The position numbers were made by a program, and so were the translations under genes. A DNA stretch of 34,027 nucleotides from JASFUX01 sp050050115 (GTDB taxonomy: Bacteria; Pseudomonadota; Alphaproteobacteria; Caulobacterales; Maricaulaceae), in NCBI GenBank assembly GCA_050050115.1, contig JASFUX010000007.1, positions 1 to 34,027 on the forward strand, read 5' to 3'. The notes beneath the pieces are model-generated. The model was not told where the DNA came from. It saw only the letters and a program-made list of their open reading frames with translations, and made no database searches. This document shows, in pieces, positions 21,195 through 29,913 of the stretch (position 1 is its first letter; the number at the start of each line of letters is the position of its first letter).

Positions 21195-22037
21195 TCAGTG
21201 GGCGAGCAGCAGCGGCATTTCGGTTCGCGTCAGCACGCGCCGCGTGACGCCGCCGACAGCGTGCTCCATCCAGCGGGCGCGGCCGTAGGCGCCCATGACG
21301 ATCAAGTCCGCTTCGATCTTCGCCGCGTGCTCGATAATCGCATCTCCGACGCCGCCGCCGGTCTGGCCAAGCTGAGAGGCGTCCGCTTCGATATCGTGTG
21401 CAGAGAGGTAGGCGATCGGCGCGGACACGTCGTTGTCGTCCGCACCCTCGGCGCCGAAGCGAGCCACATGGACGACCTTGGCGCGTTTGAGGAAGGGAAT
21501 AGAGGCGCGCAGCGCGCGCGCCGCGGGCGCGCTGCCGTTCCACGCGACGAGCGCGGTTTCCAAGGGCGCGTCGGACGCAAGCGTCGCGGGGACGGAGAAA
21601 ACCGGGACGCCGCCGCCGATCAAGAGCGCTTCGAGCACGCCGTCGCGCGCCTGCTTGACCGGGTCGGCCGGCGCCACGCTAAGGGCCAGGTCGAAACAGC
21701 GCGCTGTTCGCGCGAGCGCCGCGTCGAAGCGGTCTGTGACCCGAATGAAGCGGCCGAAGCGCTCTTTGGCGGCGTGCTCGGCGGCTTCTTCGAATGCATC
21801 GCGCGCGCGGGACTCGCTCTGGCGGGCCGTCTCTTCAAGCTCGTCGAGCACCGCGTCGCTCATGTAAAAGGCGAAATCGCTGACGAACCGGGTCGACTGC
21901 TTCCAGTCTTCGCGCACATAGGCCGCGTCCACCGTCGCGCCGAGATCGTCGCCGAGGCGTTTGCCCCATGGCAATAGAACCGTTTCATCGCCGGGCGGCA
22001 CGAGCGGGGCGAGTATCGCGCGAATGCTGTCAGTCAT
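21195..22037 (-). CDS. Tandem-domain universal stress protein (UspA family)
   Basis: A 280-residue cytoplasmic protein with two Usp domains. The second domain (about 165-280) is intact, with ALVAWNGSAPAARALR and the nucleotide-binding loop MGAYGRARWMEHAVGGVTRRVL. The first domain lacks that loop and is likely structural. Such proteins are typical members of FixK/FNR and DosR-type hypoxia regulons. Upstream there is only one TTGAC half-site, about 44 bases before the start, so direct FixK control is not shown here. The gene diverges from the cbpA gene. Confidence 0.88.
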   Translation of the reverse strand: MTDSIRAILAPLVPPGDETVLLPWGKRLGDDLGATVDAAYVREDWKQSTRFVSDFAFYMSDAVLDELEETARQSESRARDAFEEAAEHAAKERFGRFIRVTDRFDAALARTARCFDLALSVAPADPVKQARDGVLEALLIGGGVPVFSVPATLASDAPLETALVAWNGSAPAARALRASIPFLKRAKVVHVARFGAEGADDNDVSAPIAYLSAHDIEADASQLGQTGGGVGDAIIEHAAKIEADLIVMGAYGRARWMEHAVGGVTRRVLTRTEMPLLLAH

Positions 22038-22218
22038 GATTGGGGGTCCTTACGGCGGCGTGCATGGGCGTCGACTCGTACACGTCAAGCTAGCTGGGGC
22101 GCCCGGCGCGGCAATTTCGCAATAGTACCTAGGAGGAACGCGGATGGACGCGCGGCGGTTGCCGACGGCTTTATCTCGTGGCAGCGGATAGGATGTCGAC
22201 CCGCAGGGAACGCCGAAC

Positions 22219-23163
22219 ATGGCCCGTGATCCGTATGAAGTCTTAGGCGTGGCGCGCGATGCGTCCCAGGACGACATTCGCAAAGCCTACCGCGAGCTGG
22301 CCAAAAAGCTACATCCCGATCTCAACCCGGGCGACAAGGCGGCGGTGGAGCGGTTCCAGGAGGTCTCGGCCGCCTACGACGTCCTCAAGGATCCAGAGAC
22401 GCGCGCACGTTACGATCGCGGCGAGATCGACGCCTCGGGCGCCGAGAAGCCCGAGCAGAAGTTCTATCGCGACTTCGCCGACGCGGGCGGCGCGCGTCAT
22501 TATCACTCGACCGCCGGTTTTGAGGATCTGGGCGACATCTCGGAGCTGTTCGCCGATCTCTTCGGCGCGGGAGGAGGCGCGGGCGCAGGCCCGCGCGCAC
22601 GGGCCGGCGGCGGTTTTCGCGCGCGCGGCGCCGACGTTCGCTATCAGCTTGATCTCGGTTTTCTCGAAGCGGTCAAAGGCGTTGCGAAGACCATCACGCC
22701 GCCTGACGGCAAGCCGATCAAGCTGACCATCCCGCCGGGCGCGCGCGACGGACAGACGCTGCGGCTCAAAGGCAAAGGCGGCGCCGGGATCGGCGGCGGC
22801 CCGAACGGCGACGCGCTGATCGAGCTCAACGTCCGCCCGCATCCCTATTTCAAGCGCGAGGGCGACGACATCGTCCTTGAGCTGCCGATCAGCCTCGACG
22901 AAGCGGTCCTCGGCGGCAAGGTCGAGGCGCCGACGATCGACGGCAAGGTGGCGATCACCGTCCCCAAGGGCGCCAGCGGTGGTCAGGTGCTGCGTCTGCG
23001 CGAGCGCGGCGCGCCGAAGGCGGGCGGCAAGCGGGGCGATCAGCTCGTCCGGCTCAACATCGTGACGCCCGAGACGATTGATGAAGACCTCGGCAAGGCG
23101 ATGGAGGCCTGGCGCGAGACCCATGCCTACGATCCCCGCAAGGGGCTATGGAGCGGCTCATGA
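22219..23163 (+). CDS. cbpA: CbpA-type DnaJ co-chaperone
   Basis: A 314-residue Hsp40 of the CbpA/DnaJ type B class. The J-domain (residues 1-68) has DPYEVLGV, the essential His-Pro-Asp (residues 32-34) and VLKDPETRARYDRG. A Gly/Ala/Arg-rich linker (about 115-140) follows. Two C-terminal substrate-binding beta domains contain VRYQLDLGFLEAVKGV and LPISLDEAVLGGKVEAPTI; there is no zinc-finger region as in DnaJ proper. It stimulates DnaK ATPase and may bind curved DNA. It is coupled to the next gene by an ATGA overlap, which is the usual CbpA-CbpM arrangement. Confidence 0.93.
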   Translation: MARDPYEVLGVARDASQDDIRKAYRELAKKLHPDLNPGDKAAVERFQEVSAAYDVLKDPETRARYDRGEIDASGAEKPEQKFYRDFADAGGARHYHSTAGFEDLGDISELFADLFGAGGGAGAGPRARAGGGFRARGADVRYQLDLGFLEAVKGVAKTITPPDGKPIKLTIPPGARDGQTLRLKGKGGAGIGGGPNGDALIELNVRPHPYFKREGDDIVLELPISLDEAVLGGKVEAPTIDGKVAITVPKGASGGQVLRLRERGAPKAGGKRGDQLVRLNIVTPETIDEDLGKAMEAWRETHAYDPRKGLWSGS

Positions 23164-23501
23164 GCTACACCGAGCAAGACGTCGTCGCCATGGTGACCGA
23201 GGTGACCTCGGAGCGCCTGACCGCCTGGGTGAGCCAGGGCCTGATCCGGCCGCGCACGCATGGCGGACAGGTGGTCTACGCCGAAGTGGACGTCGCGCGG
23301 ACGCGGCTGCTCTGCCAGCTGTCCGACGAGTTGGAGATCACCGAGGAGGCGATCCCGGTGGTCCTGTCGCTGCTCGATCAGGTGCACGGCTTGCGGCGCG
23401 AGCTGCGCGCGATGACACGCGCGATCGAACGCCAACCCGAAGAAGTGCGCCAGCAGCTGGCGGAGGCCTACCGCGCGCTTGCCGACGAAGCGGAGGACTG
23501 A
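23160..23501 (+). CDS. cbpM: CbpM-like chaperone modulator (MerR-type helix)
   Basis: A 113-residue protein that starts MSYTEQDVVAMV, followed by a MerR-like winged segment (SERLTAWVSQGLIRPRTHGGQVVYAEVDVARTRL) and a C-terminal helical dimer region. CbpM binds the J-domain of CbpA and inhibits its co-chaperone activity; here that role is inferred from position and sequence. The start at 23160 overlaps the cbpA stop; an ATG 12 bases earlier is possible. Its 3' end overlaps the convergent lysR gene by 34 bases. Confidence 0.8.
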   Translation: MSYTEQDVVAMVTEVTSERLTAWVSQGLIRPRTHGGQVVYAEVDVARTRLLCQLSDELEITEEAIPVVLSLLDQVHGLRRELRAMTRAIERQPEEVRQQLAEAYRALADEAED

Positions 23502-24661
23502 CGACGCGCGGCGGGCGCGCAGGCGTCGCGCAGCTCGGCGATAAATTCTTGCTGGATCGCCGTCGGCCGCCAGTCGGCGCGTGTCGTCATGCCGATCGCG
23601 CGCGTCAGCTCGGGCGGCGCTTGACGGATGACCACGAGCTGACCGCCTTCGAGCTCGACGCGGACCTGATCGGGCGAGACCAGGGTCAGATAATCGCCCT
23701 CTAACAGGATCTGCCGTATCGTGATGACCGAGCCGCATTCGATCGGCACCCGCGGCGGCGCGAGCCTAGCCTCGCGATACAGCTTGATCCACTTGTCCCG
23801 CAGCGGCGCGCCCGGCGCGGGCAGGATCCAGGGGTAGCGCCCCAGCGCGGAAAGGTGCGGTGCGCGGCGCGCGCCCGCCAGCGGATGACCCCGCCGCGCG
23901 ACAACTGCGGGTCGGTCGTCGAAGAGCTTGGTCTGCGCGACGTCCGGTCCGGGCGGGGGATCGCGCAGGGCGCCGATCAGCAGATCGAGATCGCCGTCGC
24001 GCAGCGGCTCGATCAGATCGGCGTGCGCGCCCTCGACGACGGCGATCTCCGCGCCGGGGCGTTTGATCTGCATCGCCGCGATGGCGGCCGGCAGGACGCG
24101 CGCGCGGCAGAGCGGCATGGCGCCGATGACGATGCGCGCCGCGTCGCGGCCGTCGAGCGCTCTTAGCTCGGAAACGCCGGCCGCCAGCTCCACCCGCGAG
24201 AGCTTGAACGCGCGCGCCAGGCGCTGCCCCCGCGCGGTGAGGGCGAGCCCGCGGCCGCGCCGCTCGACAAGCTTCTGATCGAGCGTCAGCTCCAGATCGC
24301 GAACAGCCCGATGCAGCGACGGCTCGGAGATACCTGCAATGGCGCTTGCGCCGGCGTAGCTCCCCGCGCGCGCCAGGGCGATCAGCGCGCCGACCTGCGC
24401 GGCGGTGACTCGCGGCGAGCCGACAAGCCCGAGTGCGGCCTCGACGCGCGGCGCGAACGCGAGCGCGGCGGGCGTGGGCGACATGCCGTCGGAGCGCCGC
24501 TCGAACAAAGGCGCGTCGAGCTGAGTCTCAAGCTTGCCGATCGCTTGAGTGACGGCGGGCTGGGAGAGGTTCACCGCACGCGCCGCGGCGAGCACGGAGC
24601 CGAGGCGGTTCGTCGCCGCGAACGCCTTGAGGTGGCGCAAGTTGAGCTCTCGCAGGTCCAT
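23468..24661 (-). CDS. LysR-family regulator with two N-terminal HTH domains
   Basis: A 397-residue regulator, about 90 residues longer than the usual 300. The first winged helix (about 8-65) has LKAFAATNRLGSVLAAARAVNLSQPAVTQAIGKLE, written here in part as the LysR signature. A second helix-turn-helix of the same kind (about 87-145) has ALIALARAGSYAGASAIAGISEPSLHRAV. The LysR effector-binding domain follows (about 160-385; IVIGAMPLCRARVLP, then LDLLIGALRDP). Such double-HTH LysR proteins are known but uncommon. The target may be the divergent outer-membrane gene, whose promoter region holds an 18-base palindrome. The effector is unknown. Confidence 0.85.
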   Translation of the reverse strand: MDLRELNLRHLKAFAATNRLGSVLAAARAVNLSQPAVTQAIGKLETQLDAPLFERRSDGMSPTPAALAFAPRVEAALGLVGSPRVTAAQVGALIALARAGSYAGASAIAGISEPSLHRAVRDLELTLDQKLVERRGRGLALTARGQRLARAFKLSRVELAAGVSELRALDGRDAARIVIGAMPLCRARVLPAAIAAMQIKRPGAEIAVVEGAHADLIEPLRDGDLDLLIGALRDPPPGPDVAQTKLFDDRPAVVARRGHPLAGARRAPHLSALGRYPWILPAPGAPLRDKWIKLYREARLAPPRVPIECGSVITIRQILLEGDYLTLVSPDQVRVELEGGQLVVIRQAPPELTRAIGMTTRADWRPTAIQQEFIAELRDACAPAARRQSSASSASAR

Positions 24662-24730
24662 CTCGGAGCGTTAGCACATTCTTATATCGCCGGCGCAGTC
24701 TTGAACGACTGGACGCGGGCCGTGAAACCC

Positions 24731-24748
24731 TGAATCGAATTTGATTCA
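24731..24748. promoter_or_regulatory. 18-base palindrome with two GANTC sites, lysR/omp promoter region
   Basis: TGAATCGAATTTGATTCA pairs at 16 of 18 positions and lies 70 bases before the lysR start and 127 before the omp start. It contains GAATC and GATTC, both targets of the CcrM methylase of alphaproteobacteria. The rest of 24662-24874 shows no gene. Confidence 0.5.
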
Positions 24749-24874
24749 TAATCCCCGCCCTCGCATTCGAACCTGCAAACCAATGAACGAAGAAGGACGA
24801 GCATCACCGCGCGCTTTCGCTTAAGGGTCGAATCGCACTTGCGCCGTTGCGCCTAGCATTTGGAAGAAGCATCC

Positions 24875-25540
24875 ATGCGTCTACCGATCTTTTGCCTTGT
24901 CACCGCCGCCGCTGCGGTCTTTTTCACGCCCGCCGCGTCTGCGCAGGACTTCGCCGCGGGGATCGGCGTTGGCACCGCCGGGCTCGAAGCCCAGGCTGCG
25001 TTCTCCGTGAACGACCGCCTTTCGCTGCGCGCCTCGGGCAACTACCTCGACGTCGACCGCAGCGAGAACTTCGACGACGTCGACTACGACGCCGTGCTCG
25101 AGGCGAGCACCGTGGCCGGCTTCGTTGATCTGCGCCCGTTCGCCAACGCCTTCACGCTGACCGGCGGCGCCTATCTAGGCTCGCGAGAGGCTTCGCTCAC
25201 CGGCACGCCCACCACGCCGGTCGAGATTGGCGGGACGACGTTCACGCCGACCGAGGTCGGCAGCCTCGTAGGCGGGATCGACCTGGGCGAGTTTGCGCCT
25301 TTCGTCGGTCTGGGCTTCGACAACACCTTCACCCGCTCGAGCCCCTGGGGGCTGCGCCTGAACGCCGGCGTCGCGGTCGGTCAGGAGCCGGACGTGACGC
25401 TTCAATCCGTCGGCGGAACGCTGACGGGCGATCCGACGCTCAACGCCGAGCTCGCCGCCGAGGCGGAGAACATCTCCGACGATGCGGACGTCCTGCGCTA
25501 CTACCCCGTGGTGTCCGCCGGCGTGACCTGGCGCTTCTAG
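24875..25540 (+). CDS. Outer-membrane beta-barrel protein
   Basis: A 221-residue secreted protein. A signal peptide (about 1-23, cleavage near ASAQ) is followed by alternating beta-strands such as LSLRASGNYLDVD, FTLTGGAYLGSREA, FAPFVGLGFDNTF and GLRLNAGVAVG. It ends in Trp-Arg-Phe, and a C-terminal aromatic residue is the usual signal for BAM-dependent barrel insertion. The overall pattern resembles small eight-stranded OmpA/OmpW-like barrels. No specific function can be given. GGAAGAAG precedes the ATG at 24875. Confidence 0.8.
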   Translation: MRLPIFCLVTAAAAVFFTPAASAQDFAAGIGVGTAGLEAQAAFSVNDRLSLRASGNYLDVDRSENFDDVDYDAVLEASTVAGFVDLRPFANAFTLTGGAYLGSREASLTGTPTTPVEIGGTTFTPTEVGSLVGGIDLGEFAPFVGLGFDNTFTRSSPWGLRLNAGVAVGQEPDVTLQSVGGTLTGDPTLNAELAAEAENISDDADVLRYYPVVSAGVTWRF

Positions 25541-25586
25541 CGCTATTCGGGGCTCCCCCCGCGCTTGCGGAGGAGGACGCGAGGCG

Positions 25587-25614
25587 CCCTAATCGCTTGG
25601 ATCGGCGATTGGGG
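25587..25614 (+). other. 10-base-pair hairpin just before the CNT start codon
   Basis: CCCTAATCGC (25587-25596) pairs fully (one T-G) with GCGATTGGGG (25605-25614) around an 8-base loop. It ends 5 bases before the ATG at 25620, and its right arm includes the only G-rich ribosome-binding region. It may control translation or be a stem-type terminator of the upstream omp gene; there is no T-tract. Confidence 0.5.
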
Positions 25615-25619
25615 GCGGC

Positions 25620-26921
25620 ATGTTCGAAGCGGCGGGGAGCTGGGGACCGGACAACGCGCGGGCGGTTGCGGGCGCGGCGGGGATCGTGTTCGCGGCCTGG
25701 GCGCTCGGCGGGCTGAAGCGGCCGCCGGTGCGGCTGGTGATCTCGGCGCTCGCGCTTCAGATCGCTCTTGTGGTCCTGATGTTCGGCGCGCCGCCGATCC
25801 GCGCCGGGCTGTTCTCCCTCACCGCCGTCGTCCAAGCGCTCGAGGAGGCGACGCGCGCCGGCAGCGCCTTCGTTTTCGGGTACATCGGCGGCGGCGCGGC
25901 GCCGTTTCCGGTCGATCGACCGGAGAACGCTTTGAGCCTCGCCTTTCAGGCGCTGCCTTTGGTCCTGGTGATCTCCGGCCTCTCGGCGGTGTTCTGGCAC
26001 TGGCGCATCTTGCAACTCGTCTGCGGCGCCTTCGCGGTCCTGTTCCGTCGGTTGCTTGGGCTTTCGGGGGCGGCGAGTCTCGGCGTGGCGGCGAACATCT
26101 TCCTCGGCATGGTCGAGGCGCCGATCCTCGTTCGGCCGTATCTGCAGAACATGTCGCGTTCGGACCTGTTCACGCTGATGGCGGCGGGACTGGCCACGGT
26201 CGCCGGCACGGTGCTTGTCATCTACGCGGTGCTGCTCGAGCCGATCCTGCCCGGCGCGGCCGGCCACGTCGTCGCCGCCTCGATCATGAACGCGCCAGCG
26301 GCGATCCTGATCGCCCGGCTGATGGTCCCGCCCGATCCGGCCGTCGCCAAGGAGCCGGCGCGCGCCGAGCGTCCCCATGCGGACGAGCCTCACTACGCCT
26401 CCACCATGGAGGCCCTGGTCACCGGCGTGGGCGAAGGGCTGAAGCTCTATCTGAACATCATCGCGATGCTGCTGGTGTTCGTCGCGTTGGTGGCGCTGAT
26501 CAACGGCGCGCTTGACGCCTTGCCGAGCGTCAACGGCGAGCCGCTGTCGGTTGAGCGCGGGTTCGGCGTGCTGTTCCGCCCCGTGGTTTGGGCGATCGGA
26601 ATCCCTTGGGAGGAGGCGCGGGCGGCGGGCGCGCTCTACGGCGTGAAGACGGTCTTGAACGAGTTCATCGCCTACGAGCGTCTTGCGTTCATCGGCGAGG
26701 TCTTGGACGTGCGCACGCGGTTGATCATGACCTATGCGCTGTGCGGCTTCGCCAACTTCGGCGGGCTCGGCATCATGCTCGGCGGTCTGACGGCGATGGT
26801 TCCCGAGCGCAAGGCCGAGATCGTCAACCTCGGGCTGCGCTCGATGATCGCTGGTTCGCTCGCCACGTTGCTCACCGGCGCGATCATCGGCGCGCTGCCC
26901 GCAGGATTATTCGGGATTTAA
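25620..26921 (+). CDS. Concentrative nucleoside transporter (CNT/NupC family)
   Basis: A 433-residue inner-membrane sodium- or proton-coupled nucleoside importer. About ten hydrophobic helices are present. CNT core segments are visible: FVFGYIGGGAAPF, then LGVAANIFLGMVEAPILVRPYL, MNAPAAILIARLMVP, and KTVLNEFIAYERL followed by TYALCGFANFGGLGIMLGGL. The family's substrate-binding motifs G-x-x-E-A-P and N-E-F-x-A-Y are intact. It could scavenge nucleosides released from other cells. A hairpin covers the start region. Confidence 0.93.
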   Translation: MFEAAGSWGPDNARAVAGAAGIVFAAWALGGLKRPPVRLVISALALQIALVVLMFGAPPIRAGLFSLTAVVQALEEATRAGSAFVFGYIGGGAAPFPVDRPENALSLAFQALPLVLVISGLSAVFWHWRILQLVCGAFAVLFRRLLGLSGAASLGVAANIFLGMVEAPILVRPYLQNMSRSDLFTLMAAGLATVAGTVLVIYAVLLEPILPGAAGHVVAASIMNAPAAILIARLMVPPDPAVAKEPARAERPHADEPHYASTMEALVTGVGEGLKLYLNIIAMLLVFVALVALINGALDALPSVNGEPLSVERGFGVLFRPVVWAIGIPWEEARAAGALYGVKTVLNEFIAYERLAFIGEVLDVRTRLIMTYALCGFANFGGLGIMLGGLTAMVPERKAEIVNLGLRSMIAGSLATLLTGAIIGALPAGLFGI

Positions 26922-26924
26922 CGC

Positions 26925-27716
26925 CTAGCTCGGCGCCGCTTCGGGCAGGCTGGCGTAGGCGATCCCTCCGTCCACGGCGATCGAGTCGCCGATCACGTAG
27001 TCGCCGGCGCGCGAGGCGAGGAAGATCGCCGTGCCGGCCATGTCCTCGTCCGTGCCGATGCGGCCGAGGGGCGTGCGCTTGGCGACTTCGTCGGCGTGGT
27101 CCCGCGCGGCGCGGTTCATCTCCGAGGCGAACGGCCCAGGCGCGATCGCGGTCATGACGATCTTGTCCTTGACCAGCCGCGCGGCCATGCGGCGCGTCAG
27201 GTAGAGCAGGCCCGACTTCGACGCGTGGTAGGAATAGGTGTCCCACGGGTTGAGCCGTATGCCGTCGATCGAGCAGATGTTGATCACCTTGGCGGGCTTG
27301 TCTTGGCTGGCCGCTTTCTTCAGGTCCGGGTAGAGCGACTGGGTGAGGAAGAAGGGGGACTTCAGATTGAGGTCCATCACCTTGTCCCAGCCATGCTCTG
27401 GAAATTCCTCGAACGGCGCGCCCCAGGCGGCGCCGGCGTTGTTCACCAGGATGTCGAGCTTGCCCTCCTTGGCGCGGTAGGCCTCGGTGAGGGCGTGGCA
27501 GCCTTCAACGGTGGAGATGTCTTGAGGCAGGGAGATGCACTCTCCGCCGCCTTGGGAAAGCTCGGCCGCCGTCGCGTCGCAGACGTCGGCTTTGCGCGAA
27601 GAGATGTAGACCTTCGCGCCCTGGGCGATGAAGCCGCGGGCGATCATCTTGCCGATGCCGCGCGAGCCGCCCGTCACAAGCGCCGTGCGGCCTTCAAGGG
27701 TGAATAGATTGTCCAT
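26925..27716 (-). CDS. Short-chain dehydrogenase/reductase (RhlG/FabG-like)
   Basis: A 263-residue NAD(P)-dependent reductase. The nucleotide-binding motif TGGSRGIGKMIARGF and the NNAG motif (ILVNNAGAAWG) are intact, with the catalytic Ser in INICSIDG and Tyr-Lys in SYHASKSG. SRK after the second beta-strand favours NADPH. The length and the segment HGWDKVMDLNLKSPFFLTQ resemble RhlG-type 3-oxoacyl reductases, so a role in fatty-acid or PHA precursor supply is possible but not shown. GGAGG precedes the ATG at 27716. It converges on the CNT gene with a 3-base gap. Confidence 0.88.
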   Translation of the reverse strand: MDNLFTLEGRTALVTGGSRGIGKMIARGFIAQGAKVYISSRKADVCDATAAELSQGGGECISLPQDISTVEGCHALTEAYRAKEGKLDILVNNAGAAWGAPFEEFPEHGWDKVMDLNLKSPFFLTQSLYPDLKKAASQDKPAKVINICSIDGIRLNPWDTYSYHASKSGLLYLTRRMAARLVKDKIVMTAIAPGPFASEMNRAARDHADEVAKRTPLGRIGTDEDMAGTAIFLASRAGDYVIGDSIAVDGGIAYASLPEAAPS

Positions 27717-27904
27717 AGGGTTGTCCTCCCGGCGGATGACCGCGATTTAAAAAGCGTCCGCCGTTCGGCATGCTAGACTCGAAGCGGATAAGTGCGGCGT
27801 CGCGCGCGGTCGACACCCGGCGCCGGCGGTGTTCGACTTAGCGAGGAAACCGCCTCCCGCGCAACAACAACGAAGGCGGCGATGGGCAAGCCACGGATGA
27901 AAGC

Positions 27905-29905
27905 ATGATCGGGGAGCTTGGACAGTTTGCGCTCGTCGCCGCGCTGGTCGCAGCGTGCGTGCAGGCGTGGGCGGGCCTTTGGACCGGGCAGGCGGCCACC
28001 GCGGCTGGTCCGGGCGCCGAGGCGCGGCTGAAGCTCGCGCACCGTTCGGCGTTCGCGCAGGGCGCGCTGGTCGCCGCGGCGTTTCTCGCGCTCACGATCG
28101 CGCACGCGAGCGACGACTTCTCCGTGCTGAACGTGACGATGAACTCTCATTCGACCAAGCCGTTCGTCTACAAGCTGGCCGGCGTCTGGGGGAACCACGA
28201 GGGCTCGCTGCTGTTGTGGCTGCTGGTGCTCGCTGGCCACGGCGCGGCTGTCGCGGCTTTCGCCATGTCGCCGCCGGCGCAGTTCCGCGCGCGTGTGCTC
28301 GGCGTGCTCGGGCTCGTCGGCGCCGCCTTCGGCGCCTTCATCGCCTTCACCTCGAACCCGTTCGAGCGGCTCTCGCCCGCGCCGGCCGACGGCGCCGATC
28401 TCAATCCGCTCTTGCAGGACCCCGGTCTCGCGATCCACCCGCCGTTTCTCTACTTCGGCTACGTCGGCTTTGCTGTGGCTTTCGCCTTCGCCATCGCCGC
28501 GCTGATCGAGCAGCCGGACGATCGCGACTGGGCGCGTTGGGCGCGTCCTTGGGCGCTTTCGGCCTGGACCTTCATGACCATCGGTCTGGTGTTAGGCGCC
28601 TGGTGGGCTTACGCCGAGCTGGGCTGGGGCGGCTTCTGGGGCTGGGACCCGGTCGAGAACGCCGCGCTGATGCCTTGGCTCGCCGGCGCGATCTTGATCC
28701 ATTCGTTGCGCGCGGTCGCAACACGCGGCGCGTTTCGCAGCTGGGCCTATCTGATCGCGATCTTGACGTTTTCGCTCAGTCTCGTCGGCACCTTCCTCGT
28801 GCGCTCGGGGATCATTACATCCGTGCACGCCTTCGCCGTTGATCCGACGCGCGGGATTTTCATCCTCGGCATCATCGGCGCCGCGGTCGGAGGTTCGCTC
28901 GCCCTCTACGCCGTGCGCACGCCCAAGTCGCCGGCCAGCGCGTTCGAGCCGGTCAGCCGCGAGACCGCCATCCTGATCAACAACCTGCTGCTGATGACGA
29001 TCCTCGGCACGGTGATCATCGGCACCTTCTATCCGGTGATCAACGAACTGATGACCGGCAAGCAAGGCGCCAAGGTCGGCCCGCCCTACTTCAACATGGT
29101 GGTCACGCCGTTTGCGCTGGCGTTGCTGTTCACCGCCGGCGTCGGCGTCTTCTTGCCTTGGAAACGCGGCGATCTGGGCGCGGCGATGAGGCGGCTCGCC
29201 GTCCCCGGGGCGATCGCCGTCGTCGTGCTGCTGACGCTGTGGGCGGCGTATGAACCGAAGAAGGCGGCCGCTTTCCTGGCGGTCGCTGTCGGCGCCTGGC
29301 TCGCCGCCGCGTCGATCGCGAACCTCGTCGTTCGCGTCGAGCCGCTCAGGGACGGCCGGCGAGGGCGGTTGCGTGCAATCCCATTGGGCGTCTGGGGCAT
29401 GAACCTCGCGCACCTCGGCGCTGCGGTCTTCGTCATCGGCGCGGCGGGGACCGGCGGACTGCGCGTGCAGCAGATCGAAGGCATGACGCCTGGAGAGACA
29501 ATGAGCTTCTCCGGCCGCGAGGTGACCCTCGTCGAGGTCGTCAATGCGCCCGGACCCAACTATGCGGCCGAGCGCGCGCTCTTCGAGGTCGTCGGGCGAT
29601 ACGGTTCCACGCGGACGATCTCGGCCGAACGGCGCTTCTATCCGGTGCGCGGTGCGGAAACCGCCGAGGCGGGCATCGGCGGAGGCGCGCTCGGCGATCT
29701 CTACATCACCGTCGGCGCGCGCCGCGACGGGGACAGCTGGCCCGTGACGGTGAGCTGGTTTCCGCTGACCCGTTGGCTGTGGTTCGGCGCAACCTTGACG
29801 GTGTTGGGCGCGATCTGCTCGATCGCCGAGCACGTTCGCGCCCATGCCGGCGCGCGACGAGAGCGCGACGAACCGGCGGTCGCCGCGCCGGCTCCGGCGG
29901 AGTAG
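27905..29905 (+). CDS. ccmF: Cytochrome c heme lyase subunit CcmF
   Basis: A 666-residue polytopic membrane protein that attaches heme to apocytochrome c with CcmH and CcmI. The tryptophan-rich WWD signature is WGGFWGWDPVENAALMPW, and other family blocks are SHSTKPFVYKLAGVWGNHEGSLLLW and PPFLYFGYVGFAVAFAFAI. About 14-15 hydrophobic helices and a periplasmic C-terminal domain are seen. It is the first gene of a ccmFGHI operon; ccmE, which usually lies next to ccmF and hands it heme, is not in this window. A TAGACT -10-like hexamer lies near 27773. Confidence 0.95.
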   Translation: MIGELGQFALVAALVAACVQAWAGLWTGQAATAAGPGAEARLKLAHRSAFAQGALVAAAFLALTIAHASDDFSVLNVTMNSHSTKPFVYKLAGVWGNHEGSLLLWLLVLAGHGAAVAAFAMSPPAQFRARVLGVLGLVGAAFGAFIAFTSNPFERLSPAPADGADLNPLLQDPGLAIHPPFLYFGYVGFAVAFAFAIAALIEQPDDRDWARWARPWALSAWTFMTIGLVLGAWWAYAELGWGGFWGWDPVENAALMPWLAGAILIHSLRAVATRGAFRSWAYLIAILTFSLSLVGTFLVRSGIITSVHAFAVDPTRGIFILGIIGAAVGGSLALYAVRTPKSPASAFEPVSRETAILINNLLLMTILGTVIIGTFYPVINELMTGKQGAKVGPPYFNMVVTPFALALLFTAGVGVFLPWKRGDLGAAMRRLAVPGAIAVVVLLTLWAAYEPKKAAAFLAVAVGAWLAAASIANLVVRVEPLRDGRRGRLRAIPLGVWGMNLAHLGAAVFVIGAAGTGGLRVQQIEGMTPGETMSFSGREVTLVEVVNAPGPNYAAERALFEVVGRYGSTRTISAERRFYPVRGAETAEAGIGGGALGDLYITVGARRDGDSWPVTVSWFPLTRWLWFGATLTVLGAICSIAEHVRAHAGARRERDEPAVAAPAPAE

Positions 29906-29913
29906 GCGTCGCG

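Noticed and set aside
22075..22088. FNR-type site before the universal stress gene
   Set aside because: Only one TTGAC half-site is present; the other half does not match.
25440..26393. Antisense open frame of about 317 codons over the omp end and CNT gene
   Set aside because: Low-complexity Arg-rich translation, no motif, and both sense genes are well supported.
28592..29845. Antisense open frame of about 417 codons inside ccmF
   Set aside because: Shadow of ccmF; no recognisable domain.
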